Source: JBCCGR01 sp039029195 (lineage in GTDB: Bacteria > Pseudomonadota > Alphaproteobacteria > Rhizobiales > Rhizobiaceae). Taken from it: a stretch of DNA of 20,950 bases. Where the stretch lies: contig JBCCGR010000066.1 of the NCBI GenBank assembly GCA_039029195.1, positions 1 through 20,950 of the forward strand. Direction: 5' to 3'. The notes beneath the pieces are model-generated. The model worked only from the letters and a program-made list of their open reading frames with translations, made no database searches and was not told the origin of the DNA. A program made the translations under genes and the position numbers. Shown one piece after another: positions 1 to 7,985 of the stretch (position 1 is the first letter of the stretch; every line of letters begins with the position of its first letter).

Positions 1-556
1 CCCTGTCGAAATCTTGATCGTACAGATGTTCTATCAATTCGGTTCGCGATACGATCTCGCTTTGATGGTGCATGAGATAGGAAATCAGGCGAAATTCATG
101 GGAGGTGAGTTTGATGGCCCTGCCCTCAATGGTCAGGCGGGAAGTTCTGGTGTCCAGACATGCCGGACCAACATTGATTTCGGCCGTGGAGTGTCCGGCT
201 GATCTCCGGATAAGCGCCCTCACCCTGGCAAGCACTTCTTCCATATGAAACGGCTTGGCGACATAGTCGTCCGCGCCAGCATCAATACCCGCCACCTTAT
301 CGCTCCAGCGATCGCGTGCCGTGAGCAATAGAACCGGCACTGATCGTCCTTCGGATCTCCAGGCCTCCAGCACGCTGATACCATCCATTTCAGGTAAGCC
401 GATATCGAGGACTACTGCATCGTAAGGCTCGGTGTCGCCTAAGAAGTGGCCTTCTTCACCATCGAACGCCTTGTCGACGACGTAACCCGCTTCTTCCAAC
501 GCTTCGACGAGCTGTCGATTGAGATCCTTGTCGTCTTCCACCACTAGCAAGCGCAT
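1..556 (-). CDS. feuP: FeuP-like OmpR-family response regulator (3' end outside window)
   Basis: DNA-binding response regulator of a two-component system; it should be phosphorylated by a FeuQ-type sensor kinase and control target promoters in the cytoplasm. The visible 185 residues start at ATG 556 with the acidic pocket (E7, D8, D9), phospho-acceptor D51 in VVLDIGLPEMDG, switch residue T79 and conserved K101 in AKPF. A winged-helix DNA-binding domain begins near residue 120 and is cut by the window edge before the recognition helix is complete. The stretch DAVVLDIGLPEMDGISV followed by RDRWSDKVAGIDAGADDYV is very like rhizobial FeuP, which controls osmoadaptation and cyclic glucan export in Sinorhizobium. 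The FeuN-like gene lies 55 nt upstream on the same strand, supporting the assignment. A PhoP-type paralogue is the alternative. Confidence 0.88.
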   Translation of the reverse strand, partial: MRLLVVEDDKDLNRQLVEALEEAGYVVDKAFDGEEGHFLGDTEPYDAVVLDIGLPEMDGISVLEAWRSEGRSVPVLLLTARDRWSDKVAGIDAGADDYVAKPFHMEEVLARVRALIRRSAGHSTAEINVGPACLDTRTSRLTIEGRAIKLTSHEFRLISYLMHHQSEIVSRTELIEHLYDQDFDR

Positions 557-584
557 CTAACTTCCCCGATTCCGGTCTCAATGA

Positions 585-599
585 CCCCAATTGTTGGGG
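585..599 (-). other. Small stem-loop between feuN-like and feuP genes
   Basis: CCCCAA-TTG-TTGGGG forms a perfect 6-bp stem with a 3-nt loop in the 55-nt gap between the two genes. No T-run follows on either strand, so it is not a standard intrinsic terminator. It could be an mRNA processing or attenuation element setting the ratio of the two products, or chance. Confidence 0.3.
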
Positions 600-611
600 A
601 AGATACAATCG

Positions 612-863
612 CTATTTGGAGACGACAACCGTGCGTCTGCGCGGTGGCCTTGAGCCAGACCTGACCAGGATGGTCACCTTGCACATTGCGCGACCTCTGC
701 TCTTCACCTGGCGAACGGAGATAACTTTCCCTCCGCTTGCCCTTGCAACCTGATTTGCACGGCTGGAGCAGCTGGCGGCGTGGGCTTCCGGCAAAACGAT
801 GGCGAACGCCGGTACGACGAAAGCCAAGGCGGCGAGCCAATTTATGACATTTGTCTTTTTCAT
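612..863 (-). CDS. feuN: FeuN-like small exported protein
   Basis: Predicted 83-residue periplasmic protein. Residues 2-3 are lysines, residues 9-24 are hydrophobic, and EAHA/A near residues 26-30 is a good signal peptidase I site. The mature part is about 54 residues and very basic. It has one cysteine near its N-terminus (C32) and one at C61, which could form a disulfide. The segment GGKVISVRQVKSRG followed by a beta-like RRRTVVV tail resembles a minimal PepSY-type fold. In Sinorhizobium meliloti a small periplasmic protein, FeuN, is encoded just upstream of feuP and restrains the FeuQ sensor; size, export and position match here. The identification rests mainly on context, so the symbol is tentative. 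A 5-bp hairpin (870-883) sits just before the start codon and might affect translation. Confidence 0.7.
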   Translation of the reverse strand: MKKTNVINWLAALAFVVPAFAIVLPEAHAASCSSRANQVARASGGKVISVRQVKSRGRAMCKVTILVRSGSRPPRRRTVVVSK

Positions 864-970
864 GATGCGGTTCTAGCAAGAACTCGCTGAACGGCACATG
901 AACAAAATCTGCAAAGTTTTGGCGGGACTATTATTCGCCCGAATTCTGATTTGGGATTTCTAAGCCGATG

Positions 971-1177
971 TCAGACGATCCTAGATGCAGCCACAATTCG
1001 CCCATAGACGGCAAGAAGCGCGCCGCCGGCAGAAACCAATTGAAACAAGGCATTAGACAGAACCTCCTGTGTCGCCATATCGATTTCAATTTGAAATCCT
1101 GCCGCAATTCCTGCCGCGACGGACACCAGTGACCCCCAGATGGTTTTGGATTGATACCATGGTTTTTGATCGAGCAT
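971..1177 (-). CDS. Small holin-like membrane protein at the end of the GTA operon
   Basis: A 68-residue protein with two predicted membrane segments, about residues 13-30 (IWGSLVSVAAGIAAGF) and 42-62 (ALFQLVSAGGALLAVYGR), joined by a short acidic linker. The N-terminal pattern LDQKPWYQSKTIWGS and a C-terminal YGRI motif recall short phage proteins often annotated as holin-like. It starts at ATG 1177 with AGGAAAG a few bases upstream, and follows g15 by 62 nt on the same strand, so it is probably co-transcribed. A role in membrane permeabilisation or particle release is inference only; an unrelated small membrane protein is possible. No strong terminator is visible after its stop. Confidence 0.65.
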   Translation of the reverse strand: MLDQKPWYQSKTIWGSLVSVAAGIAAGFQIEIDMATQEVLSNALFQLVSAGGALLAVYGRIVAASRIV

Positions 1178-1239
1178 TTATCTTTCCTAAGGTTTGAAGC
1201 AAGTGGGTGAGTTGATGAAGTGCTGGTGCGTTCACGCGC

Positions 1240-4200
1240 TTAGATCGCAATGCTCGCAGCAGGTCCGGGGCCGACGAACTGGCTGATTTGGGAAACTTCC
1301 ATTGAGAACGGACCGGTGAACTGAGTTTGGTCCTGCGATTGGTCTGCAGCGGTGTAGACGTAACCGGCAGACGAGGTTTGAACTTGCCTGACCACCGAAG
1401 AGCTATTCCGGATCGTTACTTGATAGGCTTCAACCTGCTCGCTCATGGGAATTTCAGTTGGTGTCCAATTATCGGCCCCAATTCGGTCTCGTCGCACCCA
1501 GGAGAACACCAAATCTCCATTGATCAGGGCCTGACTTTGCAAATGAACGGGGCGAAGGGGTTTTCGCCCGCGTTCACCTGGCGCGAATGGCTGAGCCGGT
1601 TGGGACGCCGCTGACAGGGCGCCATTGCCCCGAACGGCTGTCCAATTGAGCAGAAGGCCGATTTCGTCGTCCACATAGGAGAGATCTTCCACTGCCTGGT
1701 TGATTAATACTGCACGTGCCCCAATTGCGGCACCAGCCTCCATCTCCGGCTCCGTTCCACCCTGACCGCGAAGCAAACCCGTCAAACGGTATTGATTGCC
1801 GGCGATCAGCTCTGCGCCAGAAAACTGCAGCACTTCCCATCCGCTGAGACTGGACTGAAGGGCCAATGTGTTGGCACCATTGAGCACTTGCGAAGTCTCC
1901 AACGAAGAAAGGCTGCCGGTGAAGAGTTCAATCTGAACTTCGTGCGAGTTAACGAATCTCCCCGCCTCACCCGCGCCCAATGGAGCGGCCAGTTGACCGG
2001 CTGTTGCACCAAACTCGATCGTCTGTCGAAGCGAATAGCCGTCTTGGGCTGGTGAGGAATATAGAGCAACTGACCCCGGCCATGGGTAAGCTGCCGCCGC
2101 CACTTTGGCAGAGGCTGATGCATCAGTTCCCTTAAGCACCGGCAGATCAAGAAGATAAAGCGAAACATCAGGCTGTGTGACGCCATCGGCGTTGGAAACC
2201 GCGCGCGAGGCTCTAGCCGCTGATCCCCCGCTTCCAAATTCAATCGCTCGCGCCTTAACCGTTCTGAACTCGGCGTCATCAATCGATGTAACCTGCCACC
2301 TCTGCTGAGGATTGCCGCCAGTGAATGAAATATGATCACCGGCTTGCAGTTCTGCAAATCGCCAGGGCAGTCTGAATTCAATCGATCGACGGGCACTCCA
2401 TCGTTGCCGCAAAATTTCATTGGCCAAAGATATTGTGACATCCTGAGACACCACTGCTGGCACCTGGAGCGATGCTTCTCGTTGACTGCCGCTTTCGATT
2501 CTACGGGATGTGGACGTTGTTCCATTGAAGGCAATGGTTGGATCAAGATGGCGAACGTGCACCTCGTTGGGTATATCGGTTTCCTGATCCCGCAACTGTT
2601 TTTTTAACGGCTCATTGGGCTGTTCGGTGACGCTGTTGTCTTCAATTTGGTGAGCTGGATCGCGTCCGAGGGATGAGAACTTCAACTCCTCGCCGTTTTC
2701 GATTGCGGCAACATTGAACAGCTGCAGAAGCGGTTCGAGCGTTGATCGTGCCGACGCGTTCTCACCCACGATGTAACCGTCCAACGAACCGCTCAATTCC
2801 GAGACATCGAAAGATGTGTAACCATGATCGTTGAGTATTTCCGACACCAGATCGGATAGACGTGCACCACCAATTCGACCGTTGAGCCAATGGCCGGTTT
2901 TCCAGTTGGTTCCATCGGACCAGGTGTTCAAATCGTCGGGAAAATTGGGGAACGGTCGCGCGTCCCAGGCCCAAAGATAGGTGCGTTCAGGATCAAGCAT
3001 TCGACCCGAATAAGAAGAACTGACGGGATTGTTGGCGGACTGGAACCCTTCGACATCCGGGTCCCAATGTCGCTGATGCGCCTGAAGCATGGCTGCTTGG
3101 ACAAAGTCGTCCCGGGCGCCTGTTGAAAAATAAGGGAAGGCATTCTCGCTGGATTTAGGATCGACAAAGACGTTTGGTTGATTTGCCCCTTTGTCGATTG
3201 CGGGGCACCCCAACTCACTGAACCAGATGGGTTTTGATTGCGGCACCCATCCTGTTGCATTGGACAATTCCACACCGGAAGAGCGGTCATAATGGTGGTA
3301 TCCCCACCAACTTATCAGATCCTTGTATCGGAAAACCCAGGGTTTTCCTGCCAGTCCGTCTGTGATGGTCGAACGCGACCCGTTTCGCCGATCAGTGTCA
3401 GAGGCGTAGTACCAGTCGAAGCCTTCTCCACCGGCAATGTTGCGCGCCATTGCGTCGGGGTCTGCTGCAAGCCGTGCCGCCGAATTGGGCTCGCCTTCGT
3501 CCCGCCAATCAGTGAGCGGCATGTAGTTGTCGATGGAGACCGCATCGATATCCGCAGACGACCAAAGAGGATCGAGGTGAAAGTAGACGTTTCCGGGCTC
3601 CTGATGCGGCTGATACCCGAAATATTCAGACCAGTCCGCAGCGTACGAAATCTTTGTCTGATTGCCGAGAATGGTGCGGACATCGCTGGCGAGCGCAACA
3701 AGCTGATCGACTGCCGGAAACGTGTCGCTGCTCCCTCTAACACTGGTCAGCGACCGCATTTCCGAACCAATGTAGAAAGTGTCAACACCTCCCGCCATCT
3801 GGCAGAGATGCGCATAGTGCAGGATGAGCCGCCTGAAACTCCACTCGTTGGGACCGGTGTAGTTGACCGTGTTCTGTCCTGCCGAAAACTGGTTCGACTG
3901 AGCGGCACCAAAAAATGCATCCACCTGGGATTTCGCCGTAGCAGACCGGTCTGGTGAAGAGGGTTGATGCGGGGCCGGATGGCAGGTGATACGCCCTCGC
4001 CACGGATAAACACTCTGCTCGCCCTCTCCATAAGGATCCGGCAGGGCATTTCCTGATGGAATATCCATCATCAGGAACGGATAGAACGTAACCTTCAGTT
4101 CACGTGCTTTGAGATCGGCAATCGCCCTTAAGATGCTGCCATCGGATGGTGTGCCCCCAAACACAGGGCGGTCATCATCCAGAGTTACAAGTGGAATATT

Positions 4201-5136
4201 CCCTCGGGTTTCACCGGAACAAACCCACGCCTCACCCTCAGAGAGGGATCGCGCGACGGCTTCGACCTTTGGCGTGCATATGCAGTTGCCTGCTCGCAAA
4301 TCCGTACCGAACCATGTGCACACCAGCGCCACATGTTGAAGATCGGGACAGATTGCCTGCAACTCGTCCAGCGAGGCCGTCCAATCGGTAACCGCGACGG
4401 TCGAATGAGCATTCAGCGCCTTGGTCGAAACATCATTGATCCGTTCGCGAACTGGCAGAGGGTCGTAGCCAAACTCTGTCGCGCCGGGAATAAGCGATAC
4501 GGCTTTGATGTTCTTTTCGAGATCGCCAACCGGCTTGATCAACTCCACCGATATCTGTGGAATTCGGTTGCCAAAATTAGCAAGCGGTAGGCGTTCGAAT
4601 ACTAGATACGCCGTTCCTCGATAGGCAGGTGCGTTCCCGGATCCCTGTTTCGCTTCAATCAGGCTATCCGGTTGCTGATTCTCATCGCCCTTATGAAGAC
4701 GAATTGTGAGGTTCGTCTGATCAAGCAGCCGACCATCGGCCCAAATTCGCCGAACGGTCGCGACCGGACCTTCGCACAAGCCAATCGCAAAGTTGGCGAA
4801 ATAGCTGTAGCTGGTGACAGTGGTGCCGGAAGATCCCTTGCCGCCTTGATTTTGTTCTTCGGTTTTTTGAACTTCTTCAAACCGGGTCCCCCAGATGACC
4901 TGGCCTGACACACGGGCCCGCCCATAGACCCGCGGGATCGCAACGCCCTCTTCCGAACTCAGATATTGGGAATGCTCAAGTCGTGGACCTTCGATTGACC
5001 GTCCAGAACCAAACAGCCTTTGGTCAATCGCGTATCCAGCAACGGCGCCTAGCGCACGCCCGGCGATTGCGCCAATCGGCCCGCCGAGTGCTCCACCAAT
5101 TGAAGCACCGGCGACTTGAAGAAGGAGTGTGGCCAT
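1240..5136 (-). CDS. GTA megatron / tail tip host-specificity protein (g15)
   Basis: A 1298-residue protein, the largest of the cluster, that caps the GTA tail tip and contacts the recipient cell. It starts with a glycine-rich hydrophobic stretch (residues 9-36, GASIGGALGGPIGAIAGRA) typical of this family. A glycosidase-like TIM barrel (GTA_TIM type) spans about residues 430-735, with candidate acidic residues E459 in YIGSEM and E641 in WFSELGCPAID. A baseplate/tail-type region (about 760-930) and a C-terminal region with repeated beta-rich segments follow. ATG 5136 is preferred to the longer reading from 5196: it overlaps the g14 stop (TAATG) and gives the family N-terminus MATLLLQVAG. In Rhodobacter GTA the homologous protein sits below the hub. 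Whether the TIM barrel cuts envelope or capsule sugars is unproven here. Confidence 0.93.
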   Translation of the reverse strand: MATLLLQVAGASIGGALGGPIGAIAGRALGAVAGYAIDQRLFGSGRSIEGPRLEHSQYLSSEEGVAIPRVYGRARVSGQVIWGTRFEEVQKTEEQNQGGKGSSGTTVTSYSYFANFAIGLCEGPVATVRRIWADGRLLDQTNLTIRLHKGDENQQPDSLIEAKQGSGNAPAYRGTAYLVFERLPLANFGNRIPQISVELIKPVGDLEKNIKAVSLIPGATEFGYDPLPVRERINDVSTKALNAHSTVAVTDWTASLDELQAICPDLQHVALVCTWFGTDLRAGNCICTPKVEAVARSLSEGEAWVCSGETRGNIPLVTLDDDRPVFGGTPSDGSILRAIADLKARELKVTFYPFLMMDIPSGNALPDPYGEGEQSVYPWRGRITCHPAPHQPSSPDRSATAKSQVDAFFGAAQSNQFSAGQNTVNYTGPNEWSFRRLILHYAHLCQMAGGVDTFYIGSEMRSLTSVRGSSDTFPAVDQLVALASDVRTILGNQTKISYAADWSEYFGYQPHQEPGNVYFHLDPLWSSADIDAVSIDNYMPLTDWRDEGEPNSAARLAADPDAMARNIAGGEGFDWYYASDTDRRNGSRSTITDGLAGKPWVFRYKDLISWWGYHHYDRSSGVELSNATGWVPQSKPIWFSELGCPAIDKGANQPNVFVDPKSSENAFPYFSTGARDDFVQAAMLQAHQRHWDPDVEGFQSANNPVSSSYSGRMLDPERTYLWAWDARPFPNFPDDLNTWSDGTNWKTGHWLNGRIGGARLSDLVSEILNDHGYTSFDVSELSGSLDGYIVGENASARSTLEPLLQLFNVAAIENGEELKFSSLGRDPAHQIEDNSVTEQPNEPLKKQLRDQETDIPNEVHVRHLDPTIAFNGTTSTSRRIESGSQREASLQVPAVVSQDVTISLANEILRQRWSARRSIEFRLPWRFAELQAGDHISFTGGNPQQRWQVTSIDDAEFRTVKARAIEFGSGGSAARASRAVSNADGVTQPDVSLYLLDLPVLKGTDASASAKVAAAAYPWPGSVALYSSPAQDGYSLRQTIEFGATAGQLAAPLGAGEAGRFVNSHEVQIELFTGSLSSLETSQVLNGANTLALQSSLSGWEVLQFSGAELIAGNQYRLTGLLRGQGGTEPEMEAGAAIGARAVLINQAVEDLSYVDDEIGLLLNWTAVRGNGALSAASQPAQPFAPGERGRKPLRPVHLQSQALINGDLVFSWVRRDRIGADNWTPTEIPMSEQVEAYQVTIRNSSSVVRQVQTSSAGYVYTAADQSQDQTQFTGPFSMEVSQISQFVGPGPAASIAI

Positions 5137-5567
5137 TAAAAGTAGCTTTCCGGATATCGAAATCGAGCGACAATTCTTTCGCGCCATGAACGGCACAGCG
5201 CCGATTCAACGACGGATGCGTTGCTGTGCGCGTGAATGAAGCGATCAGCTTTACTCAAGATGCCAACATGCTTCGCTGGCGCTGACCGGTGAATGCGAAA
5301 GAAAAGGACATCGCCAGGTTTGGCCTCGTCACTGATCACGGGGAGAAGATGCCGGACTGCTGCGCCCAAAAGGTCTTCACGACCCGAGAGTTCGAGCCAG
5401 GATGACGTGTAAGCTGGCGGTGTTTCCGGTTCCGGGCCCAACAGATCCCGCCACACACCCCTTATCAATCCAAGACAGTCGCACCCCTGGTGCTTCAATG
5501 AAGCCTGGTGGCGATAGGGCGTGCCGAGCCATTGGCGGGCTGCAGCAACAACCCGCGCACCGTCCAT
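5136..5567 (-). CDS. GTA NlpC/P60 cell-wall peptidase (g14)
   Basis: Tail-associated cysteine peptidase expected to cleave peptide cross-bridges of peptidoglycan during DNA entry. Numbered from the TTG at 5576, the NlpC/P60 triad is visible: C34 in HQGCDCLGLIRGVW, H103 in PAKHVGIL and H115 in RFIHAH. The segment QWLGTPYRHQAS just before the catalytic cysteine is typical of phage/GTA members. I give the ATG at 5567 as the start (143 residues). A TTG at 5576 would add three residues and has a loose GGACGG upstream; neither start has a strong ribosome site. The gene follows g13 after a short gap and its stop shares one base with the g15 start. The length is normal for the family. Confidence 0.93.
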   Translation of the reverse strand: MDGARVVAAARQWLGTPYRHQASLKHQGCDCLGLIRGVWRDLLGPEPETPPAYTSSWLELSGREDLLGAAVRHLLPVISDEAKPGDVLFFRIHRSAPAKHVGILSKADRFIHAHSNASVVESALCRSWRERIVARFRYPESYF

Positions 5568-5605
5568 TTCGTTCAATTGACCGTCCGTTGCTGGTTTTCG
5601 CGTGG

Positions 5606-6496
5606 TCAGCCCACCAAAGGTGAGCCATCATGGTCAACTTCCGGTGCCGCATAGCCGAGCGCAAAGTCCTTGCCCGGAATGTGCGGGAAGCCCCGATAGT
5701 TGACGTGATTGCCAAACTTCACTTTGCAGGTTGCAAAGGTCTTGTCGCATCCTGCGGACACCGAAAATGTATCTCCCGCCGCAATGTCGGTCGGCATGGA
5801 TTGCCAGAGATGCAGCCGCACGACGCCGTTATTTACCTCATGCCGTGCGACCTCGATCGAAAGGCCCGCATTGGCCCCAGTCAACCAGGTTAGTTGCCCG
5901 GATCCGAACCATTCCGCGGCGAAATTTGAAAGACCTGAAACCGTAACGATGGATCGGTCGTCGACATCCAAAACTGTGCCGCTTGCGGAAAATTGCGCGC
6001 CGCCAAGACTGACGCCACACTTTTGATCGCCAAGTACTGCATCACAACGTGAGGAGAACTGGCGACCTTTCACCTGGTCAAGATCACTCGTAATTCCGCG
6101 AAATTCAGCGGCGAAGGCTCCATCTGACTGAGTGATCTCTCCAATCGAACCGGCTCGCAACAAAAACCGGTCTTCCGTTGACTGCCAGTTGACCAGATAG
6201 AGCCTGATTTTAGCGTTGTCGTAGCGACCGGTCTCAATATCCGCATCCGAAATGCCAGGCGAACTCAACGCCCCGACAAGATCCTGTGCAGATGTGTTCA
6301 AGCCCAGCTCAGATTCCACTGTTGCCGGAAGGAAACCTGTCATCGCTTCATAGGTCACATTGTCAAAGGTCAGTGGCCGATCATGGTCTGTGAACCCCAA
6401 AACAACACCGTCTTTGCGTTCCACCCACCAACAATTGCAAAGCGTGGTGGCACCGCCGTCGAGATGTGACCTCAATGAAGATGGGATTGTTCTCAC
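5606..6496 (-). CDS. GTA tail hub protein, DUF2163 / phage BR0599 family (g13)
   Basis: A 296-residue tail baseplate hub protein linking the distal tail ring to g15. The N-terminal region up to about residue 145 matches DUF2163 (GFTDHDRPLTF, then GLNTSAQDLVGALSSPGI). The C-terminal region carries the BR0599-type cysteine pairs C151/C160 (SRCDAVLGDQKCG) and C250/C257 (AGCDKTFATCKVKFGN) and ends near FPHIPGKDFAL. In lambda gpL and the Rhodobacter GTA hub, comparable cysteines hold an iron-sulfur cluster, so one is likely here. An extra C20/C22 pair (LCNCWW) is also present. The start is GTG 6496, overlapping the g12 stop by 4 nt (GTGA), with GAGGG about 10 nt upstream. Next in-frame ATG would remove conserved sequence. 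Confidence 0.92.
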   Translation of the reverse strand: MRTIPSSLRSHLDGGATTLCNCWWVERKDGVVLGFTDHDRPLTFDNVTYEAMTGFLPATVESELGLNTSAQDLVGALSSPGISDADIETGRYDNAKIRLYLVNWQSTEDRFLLRAGSIGEITQSDGAFAAEFRGITSDLDQVKGRQFSSRCDAVLGDQKCGVSLGGAQFSASGTVLDVDDRSIVTVSGLSNFAAEWFGSGQLTWLTGANAGLSIEVARHEVNNGVVRLHLWQSMPTDIAAGDTFSVSAGCDKTFATCKVKFGNHVNYRGFPHIPGKDFALGYAAPEVDHDGSPLVG

Positions 6497-7140
6497 AGAA
6501 GTATTTCCCTCAGTGGAATGGATGGGAGATTTCCCGCCTTGAATGAAGCGATGTTGATGGTGATCTGATCAATGTCGAAGCGTACCGGCACATCAAACAT
6601 ATATCCGACTGTAATCGATGTTCCACCAGCCGGAATGTGAGCGCTTTGAAACGTCACAAGCCCGGTGGCATGGTCAACCGAATAGTGAGTTCCCCCATCC
6701 TGTAGTGCGCCATTCACAGCAACGCGCACAGTGCCGGGAACCGGCTTTCGAACCACGCGAACATGGCTTGCCGCTGCATCTCCGTAAGTTTTGACCAGTT
6801 GGAAGGAGGCCGTCGCGCCATCTCCAGTGCCGATGGTCTGATCCGTTTCGGTTGGTTCGGAGAGAGGCAACCCCGACTTGCTGTCGGTATGATCGCGAAA
6901 CCGGAACCCGAATAGCGCTCCGCCTCTTGCCTCAAAGAAAGCGATCACCTTGTGCAAATCATCGAGCGATTTGACGCCATATCCGGCGTCGTAACTTCGA
7001 ATTGAAGACGACCAGCGGGCATTGCGTTGCTCGTGGCCAGAAGCCAGTGCGACGATCTCTGTCCGGCGGCGGGGTCCTCCAGATGTACCAAAGGCAATGT
7101 CGGTGGGGAAATCCACTTCATGAAAGGCAGAATTTGGCAT
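6493..7140 (-). CDS. GTA distal tail protein, DUF2460 family (g12)
   Basis: A 215-residue protein predicted to form the ring at the distal end of the tail tube. DUF2460 hallmarks are present: FHEVDFPTDIAFGTSGGP near the N-terminus, then R-R-T-E-I-V-ALASGHEQRNARW, RSYDAGYGVKSLDDL, and FFEARGGALFGFRFRDHTD. The C-terminal part (PVRFDIDQITINI...FKAGNLPSIPLREI) is also typical. The ATG at 7140 has GAGGG closely upstream and lies 14 nt after the g11 stop. Its own stop overlaps the g13 GTG. Length and order match the Rhodobacter GTA g12 position. Confidence 0.93.
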   Translation of the reverse strand: MPNSAFHEVDFPTDIAFGTSGGPRRRTEIVALASGHEQRNARWSSSIRSYDAGYGVKSLDDLHKVIAFFEARGGALFGFRFRDHTDSKSGLPLSEPTETDQTIGTGDGATASFQLVKTYGDAAASHVRVVRKPVPGTVRVAVNGALQDGGTHYSVDHATGLVTFQSAHIPAGGTSITVGYMFDVPVRFDIDQITINIASFKAGNLPSIPLREILL

Positions 7141-7154
7141 AAGCCCTCGAAATA

Positions 7155-7745
7155 CTAGAGATTGCGGTGTCCGCGATTGACGGTGCGGGCAAGCATGGCC
7201 GTTAGTTGTCCTTCCGAACGGCGGAACGAAGATGCATCAGGCGTTGAAATGTTGAATACAATCGTCGGCGCAACCTCACTCCGCTGAGAGCGCACACCAA
7301 GTTTGCCGTCACGCCCGCGCGCAAGAGGCAGAATGGCCTCAGGCCCCGCCTCCCCCATTACGGCAAGCGATGAGCCTGCCTGAAAGTAGCTCGGCTGGCT
7401 GACCACCCCTCCGTTCGCAAAAGGTACGACACCGTTACTGTTGATGACGTTGCCCCTTGCATTCGCGATGGTCCCTCCGAGGGAAGAAAACAGAGTGGAA
7501 AATGCGTTCGAAGCCACATATTGCACTGGCTTCAAGGCCGCCGACAAAGCGACATTCGACAATCCACGCGCAATCGACTTCAGAGTCGATTCGAGGTTCT
7601 TTCCGCTCGTGATCGCAGATCGCACAGCCCCTGTGAACGATGCCCCAAATGAATAGCTCTGTCGGGACAGATCGCGCATGGCCGTCTGAAATGGCCGAAC
7701 ATCCGCTTCAACGGAGATGGTGTAGGTCTCGTCTTCATTGCGCAA
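7155..7745 (-). CDS. GTA tail tape measure protein (g11)
   Basis: A 196-residue tape measure protein, which would set tail length and be released at DNA injection. Residues 8-30 (YTISVEADVRPFQTAMRDL) and the helical, small-residue-rich centre (SALKPVQYVASNAFSTLFSSLGG) match the family. The C-terminal GVVSQPSYFQAGSSLAVMGEAGPEAILPLARG is a strong tape-measure signature. No ATG exists before residue 23, so the start is TTG 7745, supported by AGGAA at a 9-nt spacing. That ribosome site overlaps the TAG stop of the preceding gene. The protein is very short for a tape measure, consistent with the short tails of GTAs. Confidence 0.9.
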   Translation of the reverse strand: MRNEDETYTISVEADVRPFQTAMRDLSRQSYSFGASFTGAVRSAITSGKNLESTLKSIARGLSNVALSAALKPVQYVASNAFSTLFSSLGGTIANARGNVINSNGVVPFANGGVVSQPSYFQAGSSLAVMGEAGPEAILPLARGRDGKLGVRSQRSEVAPTIVFNISTPDASSFRRSEGQLTAMLARTVNRGHRNL

Positions 7746-7757
7746 TTTTTCGGGTTC

Positions 7758-7985
7758 CTATTGATCTGGAAAGTCAGCCATCAGGCGATCAAGGTCGCTC
7801 CGACAGGGCGGTTCAATTTCAGTTTGATGCTTCGGAAGCAACTGGTTGAGCTCCGGCAGACTCAGCGACCAGAACGCGGCTGGTGACAAACGCAGTTCAC
7901 CAAGCCCGAACGCCATGACGCTTTTCCACGGGAATGGCTTGGGGGCGTCGCCGTCGTTCCGCGCCAACGATGTTGTATCGCTCAC
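7758..7985 (-). CDS. GTA tail assembly chaperone, TIGR02216 type (g10.1)
   Basis: A 75-residue protein. The core FPWKSVMAFGLGELRLSPAAFWSLSLPEL is the recognisable signature of the small alphaproteobacterial phage/GTA tail chaperone family. It probably helps load tail-tube subunits on the tape measure protein, as G/GT-type chaperones do. The start is GTG 7985, overlapping the stop of the preceding chaperone by 4 nt (GTGA). In this cluster the two chaperones are separate overlapping genes; I saw no need for a programmed frameshift to join them, but did not test this. Confidence 0.88.
   Translation of the reverse strand: MSDTTSLARNDGDAPKPFPWKSVMAFGLGELRLSPAAFWSLSLPELNQLLPKHQTEIEPPCRSDLDRLMADFPDQ

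Noticed and set aside
544..897. 117-codon frame overlapping the feuN-like gene
   Set aside because: The overlapping 612-863 frame has a signal peptide and the expected feuN position; this one has neither and runs into feuP.
1806..2546. 246-codon frame inside g15, same strand, other frame
   Set aside because: Arg/Pro-rich low-quality translation overlapping confidently coding g15 sequence.
3238..3957. 239-codon plus-strand frame opposite g15
   Set aside because: Antisense to the TIM barrel region; no ribosome site or family features.
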